From: Acanthaster planci
Lineage: Eukaryota > Echinodermata > Asteroidea > Valvatida > Acanthasteridae
Reading direction: 5' to 3'
NCBI RefSeq assembly: GCF_001949145.1
Contig: NW_019091654.1
Location: 1-14,370, forward strand
Length of the DNA: 14,370 nucleotides
Position numbers and translations under genes: made by a program. Each line of letters begins with the position of its first letter. Position 1 is the stretch's first letter. Under the pieces are notes generated by a model. That model saw nothing but the letters and a program-made list of their open reading frames with translations, had not been told where the DNA came from and did not search any database. Positions 7,063 to 14,370 of this stretch are shown in pieces.

Positions 7063-8173
7063 TTTAGCGGGCCGCCGTCCATGTGATTGCCAGCATCAGC
7101 ATACAGACTTTCTGTCCACCTCACTCTGATATATTCCCAGAAGGTGATATCTATATTAACGAATAAGTACATTCTAGATCTGCAGTTTTTGACCATCCAT
7201 TATATTCTAAAGTAAAGAAGAATTTTTGGGGTCTGTCTTCAATAAACGGCACAGTGGTAAGCGTGTATTACTTTGGTTCATGTATAGCATATAGGGCCTA
7301 TAGTCTTACCGTTACGTGTACTGTACACTACATGTTTCTAGCTAGTGTTATAAACACTGAATGTGTCAACGTTAGCTGTGTGATAAACTTTCAGATGTTT
7401 ATTGTATCGCAACTTAACTCATCTATTCATTTCATTACTTGAATGGCATGTGTGTACAAATTATTAATACATGTACATGCAGTTTGGAAGGAAATAGTAA
7501 GGATTTGTCCCCGAGTTTGACAATATCTTCAGGTTTGCAATTTGGACCAGTCACATGTATCTTCACATTACATGTACTAGGGCTTACCAATTGTTGTATA
7601 ACTTCAATTAGTAGAAGTATGGAGCTATCGATGTGTTTTCTGACATGCATATTTTCTGTATTTGTTTACCTGTAGTTCTTACGGCATTCGAAGTGGGAAC
7701 TTCTGCTTTGAACCAGAGGTCAGAAGTAAATAAAACTTGAAAGACATGCCAGTACAAGAACGAGTTGAATGTAATTCCATCTATTGTCTGAGACAGGCAC
7801 ACTATGATGTTTGTTTCGAGAATTAGAATGTAACTTAACTGCGGTTACATGTACATATCAGAAGCATGGCTACCCAAGATGAAAGAAGAAGCTGTTTGAC
7901 AACCAAGGAAGGAAAATAACAAGTTAATTAGTGGCCAGAAAGCTTGCAGTTAGTATTGACCCACAAGAGTTGGCCACTTCTGATTAAAGCAGTCATGAAA
8001 GCAAAAAGCTAATGCAGTCACGAAAGCAAAAAGCGGACCCATTCATTTTGCTTACTGATCAACATCCATGTCTCCGGTCCCCCACTGTAACATTCTTACT
8101 TATATGTAGCCAAGTGATATGAAAGTGCTGAAAATTGTGACACCTATTTGCACAAGTATTTTCCCTTTTGTAG
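7063..8173. other. AT-rich noncoding DNA
   Basis: No gene is recognised. The first 190 bases may belong to the BEL/Pao 3' LTR. The rest has several short open frames on both strands with no familiar protein character, and AATAAA motifs at 7241 and near 7730. A short imperfect inverted repeat around tggcca lies at about 7921-7987, and the 25-bp duplication is listed separately. Confidence 0.5.
7989..8038 (+). repeat. 25-bp tandem duplication
   Basis: The stretch gcagtcatgaaagcaaaaag (from 7989) is repeated as gcagtcacgaaagcaaaaag (from 8014) with one mismatch. The period is 25 bases; only the last few bases of each unit differ. It lies in noncoding DNA. Confidence 0.8.
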
Positions 8174-8392
8174 ATGACACAGAAGAATGTCGACCAGCAA
8201 ATATATGGAGGAAGTGGTGACCCAAGTATCGTCCATGGAAATGCAATTCATACCAAGACTGTTCAACAGATGGATTTCATGAAATACCAAGATTGCTTGA
8301 AACAAATGCAACCAACAGGACATGGGATATACATGTGCGCTAATTACCTTACATACCTAGTGAGGAATTGTAAACAAAAGATGTCCACATGA
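8174..8392 (+). CDS. Unrecognised short open frame, possible host exon
   Basis: This is a 72-codon frame that starts with ATG and ends with TGA. It is preceded at once by ttttcccttttgtag, which looks like a vertebrate-style splice acceptor (pyrimidine tract plus AG). The translation has a mixed composition (for example DQQIYGGSGDPSIVHGNAIH and MDFMKYQDCLKQMQ) and does not resemble a transposon domain I know. No matching donor site or neighbouring exon is evident. It may equally be a chance frame in noncoding DNA, and I assign no function. Confidence 0.15.
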   Translation: MTQKNVDQQIYGGSGDPSIVHGNAIHTKTVQQMDFMKYQDCLKQMQPTGHGIYMCANYLTYLVRNCKQKMST

Positions 8393-8875
8393 TGCAGGAA
8401 AGGAAGACATTTTTTGGACTTACACATGTCCACAGGACGTTTCCCCTTCTCTGAAAAAGACGTTTAGAGGCACTTTGGGGTAGGGGTCATGTGTCGTAAA
8501 AGGAAGAGGAACAGTCAAGGAAACCTTTTTATAAAAATTCAACTGAAAATTGTGTTCCCATTTCAAGAAAAACAAGTATTTTCACTGAGTTTTCTTTATT
8601 GCACGAAAAGAAAGGAATGTCCACAGTAGGTATGTAAGGTAAGTTTTATGTGTGTGTGTGATCACTGCAGAAATTGTGAATACAGGTTTCAGAAGCATTA
8701 TGCGAAGTTTTCATCATCACAAGATCCTGATTTTTGAATGTGTTCCTGTTTTTTTTTTAGTATGTCTAGAAATCTTCAGGGCCCAAAATAACTTTACTGG
8801 TTTTATATACACAATAGTAAAATGTCCCAAAGCACAGTAGTTTTTCCTTAAATATTTTATAAATAGTAAGGACAC
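8393..8875. other. AT-rich noncoding stretch with second dispersed repeat copy
   Basis: No gene is recognised. The segment at about 8694-8815 resembles about 4148-4262 (aagatcc..gat, ttttgaat, gaaatcttcagg and following bases), in the same orientation. A short TG run lies at 8650-8660, and the only long T run is at 8750-8758. Confidence 0.5.
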
Positions 8876-9153
8876 TTCAGCATTCTGCATAGGTTCATTG
8901 AGGTGCCAGATGAACTACCAGGTGAGGACCTGCCACATGGGCAATGGACAATACTCAACCGTCTCAGAACTGGCATCGGCCGTTTCGCCGCCACCATGAA
9001 AGGGTGGGGGCTAAGGACTCTGCTGCATGTGACTGTGAACACCCCCAACAGACAGCTGATCATATCATCGAGTCCTGCCCTTTATACCGGCCACCCAACC
9101 GTGTACCTGGCATAACTACCCTGGACGACGACACCACTGAGTGGAATATATGA
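8876..9153 (+). pseudogene. 3' coding tail of a second LINE (non-LTR retrotransposon), frameshifted
   Basis: This is the C-terminal end of a reverse transcriptase polyprotein of the RTE/CR1/jockey style, a different element from the one at 802-3558. The first frame reads FSILHRFIEVP, then GQWTILNRLRTGIGRFAATM and WGL. After a frameshift at about 9006-9013 the next frame reads KDSAACDCEHPQQTADHIIE, CPLYRPPN, TTLDDDTTEW and a stop at 9151-9153. The block RLRTG..R, then WG(L/M), then CDC..(P/E)QT.DHI...CP is the conserved Cys/His tail of many invertebrate LINEs. Only the last 90 or so residues are present, which is typical of a 5'-truncated LINE copy. I cannot fix the clade by eye. Confidence 0.85.
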
Positions 9154-9719
9154 GGATGAGACACTGGCAGCATACGAAAGAACAAGCATTCTGTAACTCT
9201 GATAATCCTTCAACCTCTGGACGAGTTTTTATGTTCAATATTTAAAGTATAATTCTTAACATACATGTTCAGAGTTTGTGCTGCTGTGCACTTGCAGATA
9301 CAGTTGTTAAAAGTAATCGTTTTCTCCAATTACTTTCAATAGGGAATAAGAAAATGTACTTTGGGAAGAATAGTGTAAAATTGATGTTTGTGTAATGGGG
9401 ACTCAAAATACATAGTTTATCCAGAACCATTTGTTATAGGCGTGGTTCCCCACCAGATAACAGTCCTTTCCATTTTTTTACTTGCCCTGACTTTCATAGT
9501 AGTGTTTCCTCCGTATGATAATCCCTAGAATACATACTGTATGTTTTAGATGCTATTTTTCTAGGTTACATTTTTTTCCTCTCTCTTTTTGGTGAAAAAT
9601 CCGGGTAGAAGTCTATGTCTTTAGGACTTAGCTTGATATTCACAGAGGAGGTCAAAGGTCGCGTTCATTATCCGTTAACCAACACAGCATTTGGTGGTAG
9701 GGGTTTTATTTGTTGTACG
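9154..9719. other. AT-rich stretch upstream of gypsy gag
   Basis: No coding similarity is seen. If the gypsy element at 9720 kept its 5' LTR and primer binding site, they should lie here. The only candidate I noticed is a tggtggtagggg at 9692-9703, which starts with the TGG expected of a primer binding site, but I could not match it to a tRNA 3' end. No LTR boundary or TATA box stands out. Confidence 0.35.
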
Positions 9720-11047
9720 ATGGCGGCGGTTTCAAGCCCTCCAACCCCATCAGTCAAGCTCTTTGATGGCCCACCGGTGCTGACGCACTATCGTAAGATG
9801 AATACCCCAAGTGCAGTTGTCTTGGGGCCCCCCCAACAAACCCTGAAGCGTCTCAACGCCTTAGAGATGGCCGAACTGGAACCGCTCCCCAACCGAACTA
9901 CGGACCCAGCCAGATCCTTGACTGCCACCCCAAAGATGATTACAACCCACCAGCTGAAAGGGGTCCCCACATTCTCTGGACGACACAAAAACATCAGGGT
10001 TGAGGACTGGATTAGAGACATGAGGTACATGCTAGGAGCAAAGGGCTTACCTACTGAGAGCATGAAACTACAGGAGATTGTGTGGAACACCAGTGGATGG
10101 GCATGGGATGTTGTCTTGAACTTGGAGAGTCGGAGTAACGGAGCAATCGTCGAAGATGCATTCAGAGAGCTGCTAGAGGAGTTTGGGGAGGACAGCCTCA
10201 TGACCTCACCCAAGACATGCTTCTACTCACGCGAGCAGAATTAAGGGAAATGCCCGGTGAGTATGCGGTAGCATTGGAGGCCCTCCTGTGGAAACTAGAA
10301 GATCATGGGCAGAGACAGGGTTACACCAGCCTATTTGGGGACAGCAGGGATGTCCTCCTCACCACGCAATTCACGACCGGACTGCACGATTGGAGGATGA
10401 GGCAGAGGCTGGCCCCTATGGAGCCACAAAAGATGGAGTTCAAGGGTCTATGAGCAGAGCTTAGAGTAATAGCAAAGTAGCAACACCGCAGTGATGACCA
10501 GATGAAGCGTGGGGTTGGAGGTGTTAATGAGTAGCCATTGTTTGCAATGAGTGAGGTAGCAAGAAAGAAATTAAAGAAGACATCGAACGACCCTCCTAAG
10601 CAGACTTCCGAGGAACGAGCCAGTACACTGATGCCCACCTGTGAAGCAGCAAGTAGTCCTAAGCTGGAAGAGCTGCTGACAAAGCAACTCCAAGAGATAC
10701 AGGCCATGCACCTTGAAAAGAAGGAGGCCCTCCTACAGGTGAGAAGGGACCAAGGCTATCTACACCACTGGCTGGTACAGCTCGAAGAAGCCGTGTTCGA
10801 GGTCAGAGCACCCCGGCAACCATATCAGCCGAATAATCAACACCACCAAAACTGTCCACGATATTCGGGGTGCTACAATTGTGGAAGCAAGTGCCACCTG
10901 GCGAGGACCTGTCCAGAGGAACGACAACCGCCTCGACAACAGGCACCCCACCAACAGCCAAACACCTCCCAGCAAGCAGCTTCACAGCAGGTGCACAAAA
11001 CCACTACTCAGCCAGGGCCGTTAAACCGGAGCAACCCGCTGATGTAG
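9720..11047 (+). pseudogene. Ty3/gypsy-type gag with CCHC zinc knuckle (one frameshift, three stops)
   Basis: Gag forms the cytoplasmic retrotransposon particle and binds element RNA. I start it at ATG 9720-9722 (acgATGG context) rather than at an upstream in-frame ATG, because Gag-like composition begins with MAAVSSPPTPS. The core includes KGVPTFSGRHKNIRVEDWIR and LQEIVWNTSGWAWDVVLNLE, a plausible capsid region. A frameshift near 10241 follows FYSREQN and its TAA. Reading continues with MPGEYAVALEALLWKLED and LLTTQFTTGLHDWRMRQRL to a TGA at 10451-10453. That same frame stays coding-like through two TAG codons (10478-10480, 10532-10534) into a lysine-rich part and the knuckle CYNCGSKCHLARTC (10871-10912, CX2CX4HX4C). 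Next is a Q/P-rich tail to a TAG at 11045-11047. No protease follows. The knuckle has Cys where Gly is usual before the His. Confidence 0.85.
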
Positions 11048-11854
11048 GGTTATCTTCAGGTTCTGCAGGAAAATGCCCTCCTAATACTGATATTTTCTTA
11101 GTTATACGAGCTTAAAATACATGGAGGAGATTGTATTAAGCATTTGGATATTTGAAATAATAATTCACTAAACCATTTGTTGCTCCTTTTTCTTTTCAGT
11201 AGGCAAGGGATCGTTGTGTTTGTATCTGAGAAATATTATTTAATGTTTGGACTCTTGGGTATATTTGCAATCGAACGGAAGGAAAAATTTAGTCTGATTT
11301 CTCTTTCATTCTGGTAGTAATTCTCAGTCGAAGTTGAGGACTGCTCATGCATTATGCTGGACAATTGTGTGTACAAACCCTATGTTGTGCAACAATGCCA
11401 TCTATAGTTAAATACAGGACAGTTTGTTGAAAATTGAAACCCCAGGCAGGTGTAACCATAATTCTGCAATAGCACACTCATAGCCTGATATAAGACAGTC
11501 CGAAAACTGCGTGCAATCTTTGAACAAAGTCTAAGGGAAAAATTAATTATTCAAAAATCAATAATAAATAAACTATAGAGTTAACACTGTGAATTTCTTC
11601 TAGGTCTGCCAAGTTTGAAGTCGATCAGATTAATTAAACTGCCAAAGTCGACTGGTGGAAGGAATTGAGTTGAACAAAAAAAACAACAAAAAAACGAGAG
11701 GCTTTGTCAGTCTCAAGGACAGAGCAAAGGGCTTTTTTGCATTTTCTTTTTTCTTAAGACAAGGGCATTCCTTCATTTGAGATACTACCACATTTGGATT
11801 TCTCCCTTTTGGACATTAAGGGATATAAAGAATTAAAGTTTGCACCCTTTACAT
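11048..11854. other. AT-rich noncoding DNA after gag
   Basis: The protease and reverse transcriptase expected after gypsy gag are absent. I see AT-rich sequence with A-rich runs (11678-11695), a taattaaac/ttaattatt-rich patch near 11540-11640, and no open frame with protein character. Confidence 0.5.
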
Positions 11855-12113
11855 AATGTCACCTTGTCTATAACACTTGCCAAATCTATCTACAAATTTC
11901 AGCCTGATCAGACATGTAGTTCACAAGATAGGCTTGTAAAGAATGCACATTTAATGTCACGTGACCAGTCACATGATGAAGTCCTTACCACATCAGGTCA
12001 ATGTTTGTCTAAAACTCTTCCTTTTCAAGAGATCTGCAAGGTTTGAACCCAATCAAATATGTACTTCACGAGATATAGTGCTTTGAAGAGTGCACCTTTA
12101 ATGTCATGTGACT

Positions 12114-12331
12114 AAGACTTTCCTTTCTTAAGTTTTGTGACTTTAACTACATCCTATTTCTAACTGTATATAAGTCCTGCATCATTGTACAGCTCTTCAG
12201 TATTCAGTATTAGTTTAATAGTCTGCTTTTCAATTATCCAATTCAGTCAACAGTTAGCTTACAATTCTATCGCAACCTTCTCGGTCGTTCTTGCGAATAA
12301 AGTTGGTAACAACGCTCAATCAATACTGACT
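12114..12331 (+). mobile_element. Candidate solo LTR (or other promoter-bearing insertion) inside the tandem array
   Basis: The array unit breaks after atgtgact at 12113 and resumes with ctcatgacg at 12332. The about 218 bases between do not match the other units. A tgact occurs at both edges (12109-12113 and 12327-12331), which could be a 5-bp target-site duplication. Inside are a TATA box TATATAAG at 12167-12174 and, about 130 bases further on, AATAAA at 12296-12301. That TATA-to-poly(A) spacing is typical of an LTR. The ends do not show a clear TG...CA, so the exact boundaries are unsure. No internal element is attached. Confidence 0.4.
12167..12174 (+). promoter_or_regulatory. TATA box of the LTR-like insertion
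   Basis: TATATAAG lies 53 bases into the inserted segment, with AATAAA at 12296-12301 downstream in the same orientation. It is a canonical sequence; whether it drives transcription is inference. Confidence 0.35.
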
Positions 12332-12595
12332 CTCATGACGACCCTAAACTCTAAAGCACCCCCTTCTCAAGATATCTGCAAGATTTGTACCCGATTGGTC
12401 ATGTACATCAGGAGACAAAGGGCCTTCAAGAGTTCAACTTTAATTTCAAATGACTTGTCTCCTCATGACATCATCATCACAGAAGGTCACTTTTCCTCTA
12501 AAGCACTCTCTATTCAAGATATCTGCAAGATTTGAAAACCATCGGACATGTACTTCAGGAGATACGGGGCCTTAAAGAGTGTATTCTCCATTCAC

Positions 12596-13158
12596 ATCGG
12601 TCTGCAAACCCTGCTTTAGTTGCATAATGATAAATATGCATTGTCACTCTAAAAAACTGAAATTCTTTGATAATATCTAACATAACAGTAATTGGTTGCA
12701 CATTGCACATTTTCTGTGTACAAAATATAAGACAAAGATTGCAGGACCACTATAGATGACATCTGTTGCACTACCCTGAACATTTTGGTGCATGAATGAA
12801 TTTCACTTTTAACTGTGACTAGAAGTTGTACTGTATGATATATACTTTGTCACGCTGAATCTGCAAGTTAAGGGTCTGGTGTTGTCATTGACTTCATCAC
12901 CCGTCCTGTTTGGGGTTCATAACTTAATACGTCCCCACCCAGATCATCAGGTGTCACGCCCCATTTTTTAATCAAAGATAAAGTAGAATCCAGGTAAAAT
13001 TAATAACATTTGACATGTCAATAACGTCCGTTATGAAAAAAAGCAATTGTTGATGACATCATCACTTAATGAGCTCAATATTTGCCTAAAGCACTTCCTC
13101 TCCAAGATAATTCCGTTGAAAAAAACTTTTTTCCACTTTTAAACAATAAGCTTACTAG
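12596..13158. other. AT-rich noncoding DNA with a partial repeat copy
   Basis: No gene is recognised. A partial, diverged copy of the tandem unit lies at about 13049-13110 (gatgacatcatcact, then gcctaaagcacttcctctcc). The rest shows no clear structure beyond short A and T runs. Confidence 0.5.
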
Positions 13159-13375
13159 ATGTGCATAGAATAATGACGTCATCATGACATCATAAATTTG
13201 GACGTATCTTTGCATCTTAGCTGTTGGCTGTAACTTTGGTTACAATTGAAGATCACCAAATTACCAAAATAGTGTCATGAAAACGTGTACAAAGTCAATG
13301 GGCTGAAATAAATAGAATAAAATCAATTTTAAATCACTTGATGACGTCATCATGACGTCATTGTTCTATGCACAT
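13159..13375. repeat. MITE-like inverted repeat with TGACGTCA palindromes
   Basis: The 35-bp arms at 13159-13193 and 13341-13375 are reverse complements with 3 mismatches; both contain gtgcatagaa at the outer side. The element spans 217 bp and has no coding capacity. Perfect TGACGTCA palindromes lie at 13174-13181, 13342-13349 and 13353-13360. A second, looser inverted pair (ctttgcatctt at about 13208-13218 and aagatgcaaag at about 13414-13424) spans one end, so the true element may be larger. Size and structure fit a nonautonomous DNA transposon, but no target-site duplication is obvious. Confidence 0.6.
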
Positions 13376-13540
13376 TTTTAGACAAGGGTCCCTCAATGAT
13401 ATAAGTTTGATGAAGATGCAAAGTTGCTAAGGGACTAAAGTGGGTGGTGGAAGAAATGTGTACAAAACAAAGGGGATTTGGGTCAGAAGAAGAAGAAGAG
13501 GAAGATAAAAGAAAAAACAAAACAAAAAGAACACCTTTTT
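13376..13540. other. Purine-rich junction before the gypsy pol fragment
   Basis: This is noncoding sequence ending in a purine-rich run (gaagaagaagaagagg at 13487-13502, then aaaacaaaacaaaaag). RNase H homology begins shortly after, near 13545. The ATG at 13478 sits in this simple sequence and is unlikely to be a genuine start. Confidence 0.5.
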
Positions 13541-14370
13541 CGCAACTTGGAAGTGGACGCTAGCCATCTGGGACTTGGTGCAGTGCTTTCCCAAGAACAG
13601 GGGAATGGTCGTGTCATTCTTGGCTATGCCAACAGAGGTCTCCGAGGGAGTGAAAGAAACATGGAAAACTACAGCAGCTTGAAGTTAGAACTGTTAGCTT
13701 TGAGATGGGCTATCACCGTGAAGTTTCGAGATCTCCTTCTTGGAGCAAATTTCACAGTCTACACAGACAACAACCCTCTGAGCTACCTGCAGACGAATAC
13801 CAAGTTGGGAGCTACAGAGACAAGGTAGGCAGCTGAGTTGGCGCAATTCAACTTCACCGTGAGGTACAGGTCAGATAAGAGCAACAAGAATGCCGATGCT
13901 CTCAGTAGAAAGCCTGTTCATGGTGCTAAGCCAGAGAATGTACAGTGTGAGGAAGTATGTACTACAGTCAACCCTCTTCTTCAAATGTCCACGACAGTTT
14001 CAAATGAAGTGCGTGAAGAGCTACTTACCATCCTTGCTGAAGCAGGACTTAGTGAAGTTCATGCCAGACATGACAGGCTGACACCTACTGCAACTTCAAC
14101 CCTACCTAAAATACCACCTGTGGAGATGGCCCGCTTACAACAGAATGACAGTATATTGGTCGGGTCCTTTACTACTTGAAGAAAGGGAGAAGACCACTGC
14201 ACAAGCAGTTAATGATGGAAGAGAAACCGACACGCAAACTGCTAAAGTTCTGGGATAAAATTCAGGTGAAGGATGGGGTTCTCTTCAGAATGACAAGAGA
14301 CAGCGGCTGTGATGTGTCCCAGATTCTCCTTCCGCTTGTTCTCCGAGACCAGGTTTTGGAATCACTCCAT
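13541..14370 (+). pseudogene. Ty3/gypsy pol fragment: RNase H and N-terminal integrase region, runs off window
   Basis: The RNase H of an LTR retrotransposon degrades the RNA template during reverse transcription; the integrase inserts the DNA copy. Visible are LEVDASHLGLGAVLSQE (Asp at 13556-13558), NYSSLKLELLALRWAI (Glu at 13688-13690), FTVYTDNNPLSYLQT (Asp at 13766-13768) and NADALSR (Asp at 13895-13897), so all four RNase H acidic positions are present. An in-frame TAG at 13826-13828 sits where this family usually has Trp, just before AAELAQFNFTVRYRS. After MARLQQNDSI a frameshift at about 14153-14157 moves reading to RVLYYLKKGRRPLHKQL, KFWDKIQVKDGVLFRM and VLESLH, the integrase entry region. 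The H2C2 finger and catalytic core would lie past 14370. The protease and RT are missing upstream. It may belong to the same insertion as the gag at 9720-11047, but that is inference. Confidence 0.9.

Larger units (their letters stand above)
11855..12595 (+). repeat. Tandem array of a ~141-147-bp repeat unit
   Basis: At least four units start near 11855, 11998, 12345 and 12491; the last is truncated near 12595. Each has a ctaaagcac-like box, caagatatctgcaagatttg, gacatgtacttcaggagata, ccttaaagagtgca, aatgtcatgtgac and a catcatcaca-like tail. The spacing between ctaaagcac boxes is 141 bases (11868 to 12009) and 147 bases (12351 to 12498). The second unit is interrupted by the LTR-like insertion at 12114-12331. 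A partial copy lies at about 13049-13110 and a dispersed one at 614-775. The open frames at 11840-12046 and 12185-12535 share a DICKI-type ending only because they cross the same repeat; I do not call them genes. Confidence 0.8.

Noticed and set aside
6900-7196. Minus-strand 98-codon frame across the right 92-bp repeat, with a few Cys and His residues
   Set aside because: I considered a zinc-binding (THAP-like) exon because the left copy can be read similarly. The Cys/His spacing does not fit, a stop interrupts the alternative frame, and the LTR explanation covers both copies.
7280-7580. Several short palindromes such as catgtacatg and tatagggcctata
   Set aside because: They are short, isolated and expected by chance in AT-rich DNA; no organised spacing was seen.
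11840-12535. Two + strand open frames sharing a similar C-terminal peptide
   Set aside because: The similarity comes from the underlying tandem DNA repeat, and one frame crosses the LTR-like insertion. There is no sign of protein-level constraint.
11855-12595. CRISPR-like array
   Set aside because: The units are 141-147 bases with gradual divergence throughout, not short identical repeats with unique spacers. The window is eukaryotic in character.

Overview
The window looks like intergenic or intronic repeat DNA from an animal, probably an aquatic invertebrate. It combines a Penelope-like element, an L1/Tx1-type LINE, a second LINE tail, a BEL/Pao element and a Ty3/gypsy element in AT-rich DNA. 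That mix is typical of metazoans such as lancelets, hemichordates, echinoderms, molluscs or cnidarians; I cannot name the species. I see no prokaryotic operons, no tRNA or rRNA genes, no CRISPR array and no confidently recognisable host gene. At most one short stretch (8174-8392) could be a host exon.

Layout, left to right: (1) 1-780 holds a long imperfect inverted repeat and one dispersed copy of a repeat seen again at 11.8-12.6 kb. (2) 802-3960 is a decayed L1/Tx1-like LINE split by a GC-rich Penelope-like reverse transcriptase (about 1422-2811); the central part of the LINE is missing. (3) 3960-4677 is AT-rich DNA with one copy of a dispersed repeat. (4) 4678-7062 is an internally deleted BEL/Pao element: two 92-bp direct repeats (probable LTR remnants) enclose a protease, half a reverse transcriptase and the integrase C-terminal tail. 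(5) 7063-8875 is AT-rich DNA with a 25-bp tandem duplication, the weak exon candidate and the second copy of the dispersed repeat. (6) 8876-9153 is the 3' coding tail of a second LINE. (7) 9720-11047 is a Ty3/gypsy-type gag with a CCHC knuckle. (8) 11048-13540 is noncoding, with a ~145-bp tandem repeat array, an LTR-like insertion inside it and a MITE-like inverted repeat carrying TGACGTCA palindromes. (9) 13541 to the window end is gypsy-type RNase H and the start of integrase, running off the edge.

All five retroelement remnants lie on the + strand. All are broken by in-frame stops, frameshifts or deletions, so none looks able to make a complete enzyme set. The parts do not form a pathway; they are successive, partly nested insertions at different stages of decay. 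The most informative details are how the breaks arose: a 45/46-bp triplication and a catalytic-site change in the Penelope element, a 16-bp duplication in the LINE, a reverse transcriptase-to-integrase deletion and a perfect 12-bp hairpin in the BEL element, and an LTR-like insertion into a satellite-like array.

All family assignments come from reading translated motifs by eye, without database searches.
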